Both the position numbers and the translations under genes were made by a program. DNA of 64,000 nucleotides, taken from the NCBI RefSeq assembly GCF_001922575.1, contig NZ_MRCI01000001.1, forward strand, positions 2,480,001-2,544,000, read 5' to 3'. The DNA is from Neptunomonas phycophila (GTDB taxonomy: Bacteria; Pseudomonadota; Gammaproteobacteria; Pseudomonadales; Balneatricaceae). The notes below the pieces were generated by a model. The model did not search any database and had not been told where the DNA came from. It saw only the letters and a list, made by a program, of their open reading frames with translations. Position 1 is the first letter of the stretch. Each line of letters begins with the position of its first letter. Shown in pieces: positions 23,983-34,970 of this stretch.

Positions 23983-25338
23983 GCTTGATATCAGGAGTTT
24001 GAGATCAAACCCATTAAACTTATGATTTGGCCAATGCTCTACAACCAAAGCGATTGTTTTATCATCAACTTTCTCAGAATATGAATTACAACCTGAAATA
24101 GCACTTTTCATCTCATTGGATAAAGGTAGGCTTAAGCTAGAAATACTCAAAGCTTCTGCCATAGCTCCTAACTTTTCACATGCCTGATGGGTTCTGGAAG
24201 CATCATTCACGTTCACTTTAAGCTTCAGTACTTTTGCAACGTCTTCAGAACCTTCAACATAATAAGCGATATTATCTGGGATAATACCATCGCTAAATTC
24301 TTCCATTGGGGATGATGCAAACCATTCTTCTTCGAAAGATCTATTATAGAATCCAGTGCTCAACCCTTCGTTTACGAGAAATTCTTTGGCTTTGTAAGGG
24401 CTCCAACCTTGCTCTTTTGGTACTTCCTTTGGATTTTTCTCAGAATATCTCACTTTAAATATATATTTAAAGGTATCAATTAGATCCGAGTGTGACTCTA
24501 TGTTTGCTTTGGTGACTTCAAATGACCATCGCTCAAGCAGACTGAGCCGAACATTAAACAATACAAATGCATAGAGTTTAGCCGCATATCTATGGAACCG
24601 GCTCTTTATTGAAAACCTAAGACGAACAAAGACCTGCTCATATGTTGAATAAACCAACATAAAGAAAACGAATGGTAAGTAACAGAGAGTCAGCAATGGT
24701 GGAACAAAGAAGTCGTATGCAGTTTTTTCTTTCCCAAACTCACCAAAATTGGTCATTAACATGTACAAAGTGTAAACGATTAAGACCACCCCGAAAGAAG
24801 ATAGGCAATATTCTAGAAAAACCTTTACCTGATGATGTTTTCTGTCGGTTTCAGCAATAGCCAGCATAGCTCCCAATAATGCCAAAACAGGAACTAACAG
24901 AACCTCGACCCAAAGAGAGAAAGTATATACACCAACGACAAATTGAAGAATCGCTAGTAGTTTCAAGTTATCTAAAACTGACTGCTTGAAAAAATGCTTA
25001 TCTTGTTTGATTTTTTCAAGCTTAAATAGCGACATGAAACCAACAGAAGCGCACCAAAAAACACTATTTTTTAGCTGTTCAAAATTCCATAGTTCCAACT
25101 CAGAAAGCCAGTAAATGACAATTGCCATGTAGGCAACCATCAAACAAAGGACGGACATTATTTGTCTAACAAATAAAGCTGCCAGGACTCCTTTGAAGGC
25201 ATTTCTGACCTCCGCCATTTTCGAGGAAGAAAAAATGTAAACCGAAATTACCAGAAGCCATAACGCAATTGCAATTTCTCGATTATTTAGAATATCCACG
25301 AGCGTCCTTGGGCATTTAACATTTTCATCCACACGCAC
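23977..25338 (-). CDS. hypothetical multipass membrane protein (cassette gene)
   Basis: A 453-residue protein with about six hydrophobic helices in the first half (about 21-37, 60-78, 92-105, 126-162, 175-195, 210-231) and a soluble C-terminal half of about 220 residues. I recognise no family. The start is uncertain: GTG at 25338, another GTG two codons on, or an internal ATG. The stop lies in the 5' box of a perfect attC, so it is the first recognisable cassette on this side. It is unusually long for a cassette gene. Confidence 0.7.
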   Translation of the reverse strand: MRVDENVKCPRTLVDILNNREIAIALWLLVISVYIFSSSKMAEVRNAFKGVLAALFVRQIMSVLCLMVAYMAIVIYWLSELELWNFEQLKNSVFWCASVGFMSLFKLEKIKQDKHFFKQSVLDNLKLLAILQFVVGVYTFSLWVEVLLVPVLALLGAMLAIAETDRKHHQVKVFLEYCLSSFGVVLIVYTLYMLMTNFGEFGKEKTAYDFFVPPLLTLCYLPFVFFMLVYSTYEQVFVRLRFSIKSRFHRYAAKLYAFVLFNVRLSLLERWSFEVTKANIESHSDLIDTFKYIFKVRYSEKNPKEVPKEQGWSPYKAKEFLVNEGLSTGFYNRSFEEEWFASSPMEEFSDGIIPDNIAYYVEGSEDVAKVLKLKVNVNDASRTHQACEKLGAMAEALSISSLSLPLSNEMKSAISGCNSYSEKVDDKTIALVVEHWPNHKFNGFDLKLLISSI

Positions 25339-25753
25339 ACGCGTTCCCCGACTTTCACATCAGAGATAACACTCAATACATTGATTAGTATGGAATTAGC
25401 GGAGTTATTCAAAGAATACGTATCCCTGTAAACGCGTATGCGCATTATCATTCTTGGCCGTGCGCGTTATCTTCCCTGTTGATAACGGTAGTTTCTAGAT
25501 TATGGATGCTTTTCTCGGTTTGTCCAGTCGCAAAGCGTGCCTGCTTTAGGGTGTAAACGCGCATGTTTTTACTTAAACAAAAAATTCACGGCATAAACGG
25601 TTGCGTTTTAGCCCGAGTTATCCACCGCCCTAAAATACTCATTAAAAGGCGCATTTTTGAAATTAAGGTCGCTTAAGCAGCAGATATCACACGCTAGATG
25701 TCCAATAATGGTAGAGGTATACGCGGTTTCTTTGATTACCTAGGGGTCTGATA
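25339..25753. promoter_or_regulatory. 415-base gap with repeats, between the cassette island and the AST operon
   Basis: No gene seen. It contains two near-identical 14-mers, TGTAAACGCGTATG (25427-25440) and TGTAAACGCGCATG (25552-25565). It also has several GATAAC/GTTATC elements, two of which form an inverted repeat within GTTATCTTCCCTGTTGATAAC. Both divergent genes must have their promoters here. Operator function is inferred; no ArgR box was recognised. Confidence 0.4.
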
Positions 25754-27031
25754 GTGAGTTCTGAAACATTTGCACCGTGGTTAGAGTGGTTGGACACCCA
25801 GCAAACGATGATGCTGGAGCAAACGATAGCACTGGCGTCGATTAACTCGGGTACGTTACATGCCGAAGGGGTTAACCGTGTCGCGGATGCGTTAATTGAG
25901 CTGGCCAGCGGTTTGGGCGGTGTGGTTGAGCGTTTGCCGGTAGCTCCTTATGTTTCGGTGAACACACAAGGCGTTAAGCAGGAGTCTGTACTGGGCGATG
26001 CGGTGCGGATTACTAAACGGCCCGATGCTCCTTTACAAGTGTTTTTTTGCGGGCACATGGATACCGTATTCCCTAAAGACAGCGCGTTCCAGACCGTTAC
26101 TTGGCTTGACGATAACACCATCAATGGCCCCGGCGTAGCCGACCTTAAAGGTGGGCTATTGGTGATGCTAAAGGCGATTGAGGCGTTTGAGCGATCGCCG
26201 TGGGCGGATCAGATTGGTTGGCAAATTTTGTTCAACCCCGACGAAGAGATAGGCTCGCCCTCTTCGGCTGCGTTAATTGCAGAGGCAGCAGAAAAAGTAG
26301 ATGTAGGGATGATTTACGAGCCCTGCATGCCCGATGGCAATTTAGCGGGTGCGCGCAAAGGCAGTGGTAATTTTACGTTGGTCGTTAATGGTAAAGCTGC
26401 CCATGCGGGGCGCGAGCACCACCTTGGCCGTAATGCGATCCGTGCGGTTAGCGATTTTGTATCAGCGTTGGATGATTTAAACGGCCAGCGTGACGGTGTT
26501 ACCATCAACCCCGGCTTTATACAAGGCGGCGGTGCGGTAAATATTGTGCCGGATTTATGCACCATGCGGTTTAACATCCGCTTAGAGCGTACCGAAGACG
26601 AAAGCTGGTGCACTCAACATATCGATGCGCTTATCCACCAGCTCAATAGCCGCGATGGTATCCATGCCGAGCTGCACGGTGGCTTTGGCCGCAAGCCCAA
26701 ACAACTAACACCGGCTGACACCCAATTGTTTGAATGGCTAAAGGCCTGCGGCAACGACTTGGGTATGTCGTTAAGTTGGCACCCCACGGGCGGTTGCTGT
26801 GATGGTAATAACTTAGCGGCTGCTGGTATTCCTAATATTGATACCTTGGGCGTGCAAGGCGGCAGCATCCATTCGGATCAAGAGTACATGTTCGTTAACA
26901 GCTTAAGCGAGCGTGCTAAGCTCAGCGCATTGCTATTAATGAAATTAGCCACCGAGGATACCCGCTGGTTAACAACAACTAAGATCTCAACAACCAAGAC
27001 CTCAACTACCGGAGACAAACCATGTTGTTAG
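25754..27031 (+). CDS. M20-family metallohydrolase leading the arginine-succinylation operon
   Basis: A 425-residue di-zinc hydrolase of the M20 group (ArgE/DapE/CPG2 type). Zinc and catalytic motifs are visible: CGHMDTVFP, GPGVADLKGG and NPDEEIGSPSS, then the dimerisation domain (KAAHAGREHHLGRNAI) and a C-terminal ligand in GSIHSDQEYM. It overlaps the first astA gene by 10 bases and is in one operon with astA, astA, astD and astB. M20 enzymes remove acyl groups from amino acids, so it could deacylate a pathway intermediate. The C-terminal tail (TTKISTTKTSTTGDK) is a low-complexity repeat. Confidence 0.85.
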   Translation: MSSETFAPWLEWLDTQQTMMLEQTIALASINSGTLHAEGVNRVADALIELASGLGGVVERLPVAPYVSVNTQGVKQESVLGDAVRITKRPDAPLQVFFCGHMDTVFPKDSAFQTVTWLDDNTINGPGVADLKGGLLVMLKAIEAFERSPWADQIGWQILFNPDEEIGSPSSAALIAEAAEKVDVGMIYEPCMPDGNLAGARKGSGNFTLVVNGKAAHAGREHHLGRNAIRAVSDFVSALDDLNGQRDGVTINPGFIQGGGAVNIVPDLCTMRFNIRLERTEDESWCTQHIDALIHQLNSRDGIHAELHGGFGRKPKQLTPADTQLFEWLKACGNDLGMSLSWHPTGGCCDGNNLAAAGIPNIDTLGVQGGSIHSDQEYMFVNSLSERAKLSALLLMKLATEDTRWLTTTKISTTKTSTTGDKPCC

Positions 27032-28092
27032 TGAGGCCTGTTACTTTTGCAGATTTACCTGGGCTAGAGCGTTTGGCGGTTATATCCGGCGGCAGCATGA
27101 CAACCTTACCGGCTAACCGCGATCACTTAAGCGATTTAATTAACCGCACGCAACAATCGTTACGCAAAGAGGTAACGCGCTACGGTGATGAGAGTTATCA
27201 CTTTGTGCTAGAAGATACCGATACCGGATCGATTGTGGGCATAAGCGGTATTGATGCGTGCGTTGGGCTGAATACGCCTTTTTATAGCTATCGCTTAGAT
27301 GAGATTGTGCATGCATCTCAGGATCTACAAATTCATAACCGTATCCCCTCGTTACATCTATGTCAGGATTACACAGGCGCTGCTCGGTTATGCACGCTGT
27401 TTATCGATGCAGACTACCGCACCGCCGAGAACCTCAGTTTGCTGTCGCGTGCCCGTTTTCTATTTATTGCCCAACACCCAGAGCGCTTTTCGGATCGGCT
27501 GATTGCCGAGATCCAAGGCGTAGCCGATGACCAAAACCGCTCGCCATTTTGGGAGTGCGTGGGTAATCATTTCTTCTTTATGGATTTTACCCGGGCCAAC
27601 TATTTAACCGGTATTAACTCCAAAGGCTTTATTGCCGAGTTAATGCCACATTATCCGCTGTATGTTCCGCTATTACCGGAGGCCGCACGAGAGGTGATTG
27701 GTGTAGCGCGCGCCGATATGAACCCAGTGGTTGAGTTACTTAAAACCGAAGGTTTTGGCACCAGCCGTTATGTGGATATTTTTGACGCGGGGCCTACACT
27801 GGAAACACGCACAGCCTATGCTAAATCGGTGATTCAAAGCCAACTGAGCACGGGTCTACAATGCCTAGCAACCCATGAAGGGGATACACCACTATTGGTC
27901 AGTAACACGTTACTCACCGATTTCCGCTGTATACAGGCGCAAGCCACGCAAGATGCAGACACGATTGCCGCGTTAAGTGCGGCTTTACAATTAGAGGCGG
28001 ACACCCCTCAGGAGACCGATATAACACACGCTCCTAACCAGACCGACACCACACAAATACGAACAGAGCCACAAACACGATGCGTCGTGTAG
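27022..28092 (+). CDS. astA: arginine N-succinyltransferase, first subunit/paralogue
   Basis: A 356-residue AstA/AruF-family enzyme that transfers succinyl from succinyl-CoA to arginine, the first step of the AST pathway. It opens LLVRPVTFADLPGLERLAV with the family GSMTTLPANRDHL. Later blocks are typical: LCTLFIDADYR, FSDRLIAEIQG, SPFWECVGNHFFFMDF and YVDIFDAGPTLE. GGAG lies seven bases before the ATG. The last 30 residues (from about 327) are a Thr-rich tail not shared with the next paralogue. As in Pseudomonas AruF/AruG, it probably forms a heteromer with the next gene product. Confidence 0.92.
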   Translation: MLLVRPVTFADLPGLERLAVISGGSMTTLPANRDHLSDLINRTQQSLRKEVTRYGDESYHFVLEDTDTGSIVGISGIDACVGLNTPFYSYRLDEIVHASQDLQIHNRIPSLHLCQDYTGAARLCTLFIDADYRTAENLSLLSRARFLFIAQHPERFSDRLIAEIQGVADDQNRSPFWECVGNHFFFMDFTRANYLTGINSKGFIAELMPHYPLYVPLLPEAAREVIGVARADMNPVVELLKTEGFGTSRYVDIFDAGPTLETRTAYAKSVIQSQLSTGLQCLATHEGDTPLLVSNTLLTDFRCIQAQATQDADTIAALSAALQLEADTPQETDITHAPNQTDTTQIRTEPQTRCVV

Positions 28093-28105
28093 GAGAAATC
28101 GCTTT

Positions 28106-29146
28106 ATGATGGTAATCCGCCCTGTAAAGGACGAGGATTATGCAGGTTTACGAGAACTAGGCCGTTTAACCGGGCCTGGTTTCACCTCGCTGCAAGATAA
28201 TGACACCCAAGTAAAAGCCAAATTAGACCGTGGCGTAGCGGCCTTTTCTTCGGATAAGCCCGCTAAAGAAGCCCTCTATTTATTTGTCATGGAAGATACC
28301 GACACACACGAAATTGTTGGCGTGTGCGGGGTTGAATCGGCTGTGGGGTTATCCGAACCTTGGTATAACTACCGAGTTGGCACCATGGTGCACGCGTCGC
28401 GGGAGCTCAATGTATACAACCAGTTTAATACGCTAACAATTACGAACGACCACACCGGTTGTGCCGAGTTATGCACCCTCTTTTTAAAACCCGATGCGCG
28501 CGAAGGTAAAAATGGCTCATTGCTCTCCAAATCGCGTTTTCTGTTTATGGCGGAATACCCCAAGCACTTTAGCCAGCGCTTGATTGCTGAAATGCGCGGT
28601 TATTCTGATGAAAACGGCGTATCGCCTTTTTGGGAAGGTTTAGGTCGTCATTTCTTCTCGATGGACTTTGATAAGGCTGATCAGTTCTCCGCCATGAATA
28701 AAGTCTTTATTGCTGAGCTAATGCCGCTCAACGCGATCTATACCAACCTGCTACCCAAAGAGGCACAGGAGGCTATTGGCAAGACGCATAACTTCACGAC
28801 ACCGGCGCGGCGTATGCTCGAAAACGAAGGTATGCGCTATTCAGGCTATGTGGACATCTTTGATGCCGGACCAACCTTAGAAGCCCAAGTTAATGATATC
28901 CGTGCGATTCGTAAGAGTCAGTACGTAAAAATCCAGCTAGAAATGGATGATGAGCAAGCGCATGAGGATAACGATCAATACCTGATCAGTAACACGCGCT
29001 TCGCCAACTATCGCTGTTGTGTATCTGCGATTAATAAAATTAGTCGTAATCTTATTTCGGTTCCTCCGGCCGTCGCAAAGGCTCTGGAGATTGAAGATGG
29101 CAGTACGGTTCGTATCGTGCCGCTATCGACTAAAAGGAGAGTATAA
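28106..29146 (+). CDS. astA: arginine N-succinyltransferase, second subunit/paralogue
   Basis: A 346-residue paralogue of the preceding protein: MVIRPVKDEDYAGLRELGR, GPGFTSLQDNDTQVKAKLDR, LCTLFLKPDAREG, FSQRLIAEMRG, SPFWEGLGRHFFSMDF and YVDIFDAGPTLEAQV. It lies 13 bases after the first copy with an AGGAG box. It ends in VRIVPLSTKRR, the usual AstA C-terminus. The tandem pair matches the alpha/beta subunits (AruF and AruG) of Pseudomonas aeruginosa. Cytoplasmic. Confidence 0.93.
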   Translation: MMVIRPVKDEDYAGLRELGRLTGPGFTSLQDNDTQVKAKLDRGVAAFSSDKPAKEALYLFVMEDTDTHEIVGVCGVESAVGLSEPWYNYRVGTMVHASRELNVYNQFNTLTITNDHTGCAELCTLFLKPDAREGKNGSLLSKSRFLFMAEYPKHFSQRLIAEMRGYSDENGVSPFWEGLGRHFFSMDFDKADQFSAMNKVFIAELMPLNAIYTNLLPKEAQEAIGKTHNFTTPARRMLENEGMRYSGYVDIFDAGPTLEAQVNDIRAIRKSQYVKIQLEMDDEQAHEDNDQYLISNTRFANYRCCVSAINKISRNLISVPPAVAKALEIEDGSTVRIVPLSTKRRV

Positions 29147-30613
<1,467 letters not shown>

Positions 30614-30630
30614 AAGAGGTAGCACCACTC

Positions 30631-32001
30631 ATGAGTTCAACTGACGGATTATCAGCACCCCATCACGGTGCTATCGAAGCCAACTTTGATGGTCTGGTGG
30701 GCCCTACGCACAACTATGCGGGCTTATCGTCTGGTAACTTGGCATCGCAAAAGCATTCATCGCAGGCATCTAACCCCAAAGAGGCTGCCTTACAGGGCTT
30801 AGCTAAAATGAAAGCCTTGCATGATTTGGGGTTAGTGCAAGGGGTATTAGCACCGCAAGAGCGCCCCGACATCCATACACTTCGGCATCTGGGTTTTAGC
30901 GGAAGCGACAGCCAAGTGCTACAAAAAGCGCAGCAGCAAGCCCCCCGCATTTTAGCGGCTTGTTGCTCGGCCTCTAGCATGTGGACGGCTAATGCGGCAA
31001 CGGTATCACCCAGCGCTGACACCGCCGACGGCCGCGTGCACTTTACACCGGCTAACCTCACTAACAAGTTTCATCGATCGATCGAGCACCCTGTAACCGG
31101 TCGTATTCTACAAGCGACCTTCAATAATGATGAGCACTTCGCCCACCACCCTGCTTTACCCAATGTTGAGCATTTTGGTGATGAAGGTGCCGCTAACCAC
31201 ACGCGTTTTTGCCATGAGTATGGCGACCCGGGCGTGGAGTTTTTTGTGTTTGGCCGCTATGCCTTCGATCACAGCCAGCCAGCGCCTAAACTATTCCCAG
31301 CCCGCCATACGTTTGAAGCCTCGCAAGCGGTAGCCCGTTTACACGGCTTATCAGCAAACGCCGTTGTATTCGCGCAGCAAAACCCCGACGTGATCGATCA
31401 AGGTGTGTTCCATAACGACGTGATCGCTATGGGTAACCGCAACACATTATTTTGCCATCAAGAAGCGTTTTTAAACCCGCATGATGTGTACGAACAGCTC
31501 AACCAAGCGATGCAGGATAAATTCAATATTATTGAGGTTCCTTCTAGCTTGGTATCCGTACAGGATGCGGTGAGCAGTTACTTGTTTAATAGCCAGTTGC
31601 TCACCATTAACAGCAAAACCACCTTGGTTGTTCCAGAAGAATGCCGCCATAACCCAGCGGTATGGGGATACTTAGAAGGCTTGGTGGCCAGCAAAATGCC
31701 CGTCGATGCACTTAAGGTTTTTGATCTAAAACAAAGCATGAGCAACGGCGGCGGCCCTGCTTGCTTGCGTTTGCGTGTGGTTTTAAATAGTAGCGAACTT
31801 GCAGCCACTAATGAAAACACGCTTATGAATGATGCGCTGTATAACCGTCTGTGTGCATGGGTAGAGCAACACTATCGTGACCGACTGGCTGAGCATGATT
31901 TAGCAGACCCCGCGTTGCTAGACGAATCACGCCAAGCGCTTGATGAGCTCACCCACATACTGAAACTGGGCTCGGTTTATCCGTTTCAACGCACCCCTTA
32001 G
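30631..32001 (+). CDS. astB: N-succinylarginine dihydrolase
   Basis: A 456-residue enzyme of the pentein fold that converts succinylarginine to succinylornithine, CO2 and two ammonia. It opens with the strongly conserved [19 protein letters not shown]. The nucleophile is C378 in [14 protein letters not shown]. Compared with the usual length (about 445) it is complete. Last plus-strand gene of the AST operon; convergent with an Lrp-type regulator, 10 bases away. Confidence 0.95.
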   Translation: MSSTDGLSAPHHGAIEANFDGLVGPTHNYAGLSSGNLASQKHSSQASNPKEAALQGLAKMKALHDLGLVQGVLAPQERPDIHTLRHLGFSGSDSQVLQKAQQQAPRILAACCSASSMWTANAATVSPSADTADGRVHFTPANLTNKFHRSIEHPVTGRILQATFNNDEHFAHHPALPNVEHFGDEGAANHTRFCHEYGDPGVEFFVFGRYAFDHSQPAPKLFPARHTFEASQAVARLHGLSANAVVFAQQNPDVIDQGVFHNDVIAMGNRNTLFCHQEAFLNPHDVYEQLNQAMQDKFNIIEVPSSLVSVQDAVSSYLFNSQLLTINSKTTLVVPEECRHNPAVWGYLEGLVASKMPVDALKVFDLKQSMSNGGGPACLRLRVVLNSSELAATNENTLMNDALYNRLCAWVEQHYRDRLAEHDLADPALLDESRQALDELTHILKLGSVYPFQRTP

Positions 32002-32011
32002 GCAGGGTCGT

Positions 32012-32509
32012 CTAAGCAGGATCATCCAACAAAGCCGATAACGGATAGCCTGAAAAAGGCTTTCCGTTTTCTAATACAACATGGCTACTAATGTGAACCT
32101 TACCGGGTAACAGATCTAAAATTTGATCATTCACCGCATTGTAACGCGGCATATCGGCCGCAATAATTCGCAAAAAAAGATCGATCGCTCCGCTCACGGT
32201 ATAGCTTTCGACCACTTCGGGAATGGCTTCTACCGCATCTCTAAATTCCCTAAAGCGCTCGGTACTCTGGTCTTGCACACTCACCGTGGCTATCACAGTA
32301 ACAGAGCGGCACAAACTATGAAGATCGATTGCAGCTAGATAACCAGTAAGCACACCCGCAGCTTCTAACTTACGTACTCGGTTTAAACAAGCGCTGGGCG
32401 ACAAACCCACCGAATCAGCAAGATGCTGATTAGTGATGCGAGCATCGTGTTGCAGCAACGAAATAATCTTTCTGTCCAACCGGTCTATATCCACGTTACA
32501 ACACTCCAT
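32012..32509 (-). CDS. Lrp/AsnC-family regulator
   Basis: A 165-residue feast/famine regulator. The N-terminal winged helix (LDRKIISLLQHDARITNQHLADSVGLSPS) is followed by an RAM domain (AATVSVQ region, YTVSGAIDLFLRI). Lrp-family proteins sense amino acids and form octamers. It lies between astB and a third astA gene and is divergent from the latter, so control of arginine catabolism is likely. The ligand is not known. Confidence 0.9.
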   Translation of the reverse strand: MECCNVDIDRLDRKIISLLQHDARITNQHLADSVGLSPSACLNRVRKLEAAGVLTGYLAAIDLHSLCRSVTVIATVSVQDQSTERFREFRDAVEAIPEVVESYTVSGAIDLFLRIIAADMPRYNAVNDQILDLLPGKVHISSHVVLENGKPFSGYPLSALLDDPA

Positions 32510-32775
32510 GCACGCACTTATTTAATGAAACATTGACTTAATATACCCCAAAGCCCAGCGCACAAGCGGCTTAACAGGCTACACAATCACAGTATAGCGG
32601 CTTAGGTAGCCCCCTTCTTTGAGTAAAGCGACAAAATATTCTGCGGTGCAGGTTCAGGTAAACGAGAGTTTCTGCAATTTTGGCCTAATAAATGAACAGC
32701 ACATTTGCCAATGGCTTACCTAAAATAAACACACTAACTATAACTAACGCTAACTGACCCAGTGTGGAGAATGCC

Positions 32776-33849
32776 ATGTACCTGTTGCGCCCTTGCCAGA
32801 CCAACGATCTTGCGGCATTGCTTGCTCTTTCTGAATTAACAGGCGCGGGTATGACATCCATGCCATGCGACCTTGAACACTGGAAACAAAAAATTGATGT
32901 GTCCCAACAGTCGTTCTCGGCCACACCGGCGCGCAGCGGTAGCTACTTTATGGTTTTGGAAGATCACGCCACAGGGGAGATTGTTGGTACAACGGCGATT
33001 TACACCGGCCTTGCGCTCACGCACCCTTTTTATGCATTCCGTGTAAGTGAGCAACAGCGTACTCATGATGCACTCAACATTTGTCGCTCTTCTCAGGTGC
33101 TTGAACGGGTAAGCGAATATACTGGCGCAACCGAAATAGGCTCGTTGTTTCTTGCGCCTGATCACCGTTTACCCGGTTTGGGCCAACTGCTTTCGCGCGC
33201 ACGCTTTTTACTAATGGCGGATGCCCCCGAGCGTTTTGGTGATCGTATTTTTGCCGAGCTACGAGGCTGGCAGAACGCACAAGGCCAATCACCTTTGTGG
33301 GAATCATTAGGTCAACGTTTTATGGGGATTACCTTTGATCAGGCCGTGGCTTATACCGCCGAGGCAGGTTTAGCATTTGCCGAGGAATTGCTCCCCGATT
33401 ACCCTATTTGTATTGATTTGTTAGCCGAAGAGGCGCAAGCCGTTATCGGACGGCCACATGATTCATCCGCACCCGCTCTCGCTATGCTCAAACGCGAAGG
33501 CTTTCAGTGGCGAGGTTTAATCGATCTATTTGATGGTGGCCCTCATGTTGAAAGCTCACTTGGCCATATTCAAACCGTCAAACACAGCACGGTATCGTCT
33601 GTTGATATTGTTCCTAGTGATGATGATCTACCGCTCAACCACCAGCCGACACTCATCAGTAATACGGATGTGCTTAACTTCCGTGTGACACTAGCGCCAG
33701 CCGCAGCCTTACCTAATGGTCAGTTGGTCATCACGCAAGCCACAGCGGATGCTTTACTCGTTACTTCGCATCAAGGCGCTGTTGTTCGCTGCGTTTCCCT
33801 TAATCGTCAGCAAAACCACCAACAAAAAACCGCCATAAAGGCGGCTTAG
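32776..33849 (+). CDS. astA: third arginine N-succinyltransferase paralogue
   Basis: A 357-residue AstA-family protein, more diverged than the tandem pair: YLLRPCQTNDLAALLALSEL, GAGMTSMPCDLEHWKQKI, IGSLFLAPDHRLPGLG, FGDRIFAELRGW, SPLWESLGQRFMGITF and LIDLFDGGPHVESSL. The ATG giving MYLLRPC has GGAG six bases upstream; an in-frame GTG four codons earlier is less likely. It is outside the main operon, divergent from the Lrp gene. It may act on a different amino acid (ornithine or lysine) or be a regulatory subunit; this is inferred. Confidence 0.88.
   Translation: MYLLRPCQTNDLAALLALSELTGAGMTSMPCDLEHWKQKIDVSQQSFSATPARSGSYFMVLEDHATGEIVGTTAIYTGLALTHPFYAFRVSEQQRTHDALNICRSSQVLERVSEYTGATEIGSLFLAPDHRLPGLGQLLSRARFLLMADAPERFGDRIFAELRGWQNAQGQSPLWESLGQRFMGITFDQAVAYTAEAGLAFAEELLPDYPICIDLLAEEAQAVIGRPHDSSAPALAMLKREGFQWRGLIDLFDGGPHVESSLGHIQTVKHSTVSSVDIVPSDDDLPLNHQPTLISNTDVLNFRVTLAPAAALPNGQLVITQATADALLVTSHQGAVVRCVSLNRQQNHQQKTAIKAA
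33824..33846 (-). terminator. minus-strand terminator inside the end of the third astA gene
   Basis: On the minus strand CCGCC (33844-33840) pairs with GGCGG (33834-33830) around TTTAT and is followed by six T. It is a strong rho-independent terminator for the convergent DUF1338 gene. It lies within the last codons of the astA paralogue. Confidence 0.8.
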
Positions 33850-33881
33850 TGTGTACCAATGACACGCATGATGATCAGCAG

Positions 33882-34691
33882 TTAGCTGGCATGGGTCGAT
33901 TCGAAAATTTTATCGGCATTGGCTTCTCTAAAACCCTGATAAAGTTTGTTGGCATTGTCCGGGTCTGGATAACGGCGGGCAAATTCGTAAAAGCAGGTCG
34001 GGATCTCGTGAGGGTCATCACCGGCAAACAATATCGTCATTTTGTCAGCCATCGTTGAGCCTTGCTCCAACAACGCGGCAGGCGAGCCTTTAACCTCACC
34101 ACCCGATGTATTCACACTAAAACCGGCTTGCTTAACGCGGTGCAGCACTTCTTCTATCGAGTGTGATGATTTTAAGTGGTTAACACTCACCGTAAAGTGA
34201 TTAGCACGCAATCCTAAAGCCAGCAACCATGCTCCGTACTCACTTTCGGCTAAGACCTGTTGGTACTCATCCCAAGTGGGAGCATTCCAATGTCGGCCAG
34301 ACCAAAATAACTCAGGGGTTAACGCCGTGGCCTCGCTAATCTGATCGGTGTAGCGGGCAATAATTGCTTGGCTAGCCTCACTTAACTGCTCGGTTAATAA
34401 TTCTGAGCAAAACACTTTAGGCACTTGATTGTCAGGATGGATATAACTGTGCGCCCTCAGCTTTTTCTCTTTAAATTGGTAGCTATCTTGACGCTCATAA
34501 CCTAACGAGAGAATGACCGTTTCCAATTTATCCAGCGAAACAGGTGTGTGTGCAAAGGTTCTAAAGGCCACGTGGTCATTTACCACGACACCATCCGTGG
34601 TGGCAAAGAGCTGATGTACCTTTTCGGCTTGCGGTGCAATCAACAGATAGTCATGCCATAGAGATTGGTAAAACTCCGTCACTTTATTCAC
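33882..34691 (-). CDS. DUF1338 protein, 2-oxoadipate dioxygenase/decarboxylase (HglS)-like
   Basis: A 269-residue DUF1338 protein with a VOC-like metal fold. Likely iron ligands are in DHVAFRTF, ANHFTVSVNHL and the glutamate-bearing AALLEQGSTMAD. Larger members (HglS) convert 2-oxoadipate to D-2-hydroxyglutarate in lysine breakdown. This is the short form often found near amino-acid catabolism genes. It is convergent with the third astA gene, whose last codons contain its terminator. The link to lysine or arginine degradation is inferred from context. Confidence 0.85.
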   Translation of the reverse strand: MNKVTEFYQSLWHDYLLIAPQAEKVHQLFATTDGVVVNDHVAFRTFAHTPVSLDKLETVILSLGYERQDSYQFKEKKLRAHSYIHPDNQVPKVFCSELLTEQLSEASQAIIARYTDQISEATALTPELFWSGRHWNAPTWDEYQQVLAESEYGAWLLALGLRANHFTVSVNHLKSSHSIEEVLHRVKQAGFSVNTSGGEVKGSPAALLEQGSTMADKMTILFAGDDPHEIPTCFYEFARRYPDPDNANKLYQGFREANADKIFESTHAS

Positions 34692-34970
34692 ACATTTACT
34701 CCCTTCACGATCATAATTATTTGTTGCAGTGTCGCGCGAGTCACCAACGCATGCAAGCCACTAAGACTAAAGACAATAGCCTGTGTCGACTTCTACCAAA
34801 ACAAGGTCGCATTCTTTAAAAAGCCTTATTAAATAAGACGAAAACGCTAATATTCAGCTTTGAGGGATTACACTAGCCGCAAATGTGATATAACAAGTTT
34901 ATAATTGATTATAAATTATACAAGCAAGCGTCCATGCTTGCCGTTGTGCAACCGACAAGGAGTTCGTTGT

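Noticed and set aside
10400-25400. Prophage or conjugative element as explanation of the island
   Set aside because: No phage structural, integrase, relaxase or plasmid genes; attC-like spacers and IS remnants explain it better.
25339-25753. Integrase gene or attI upstream of the last cassette
   Set aside because: No open frame of integrase size or motif exists here, and no GTTRRRY site with integrase-binding repeats could be defined.
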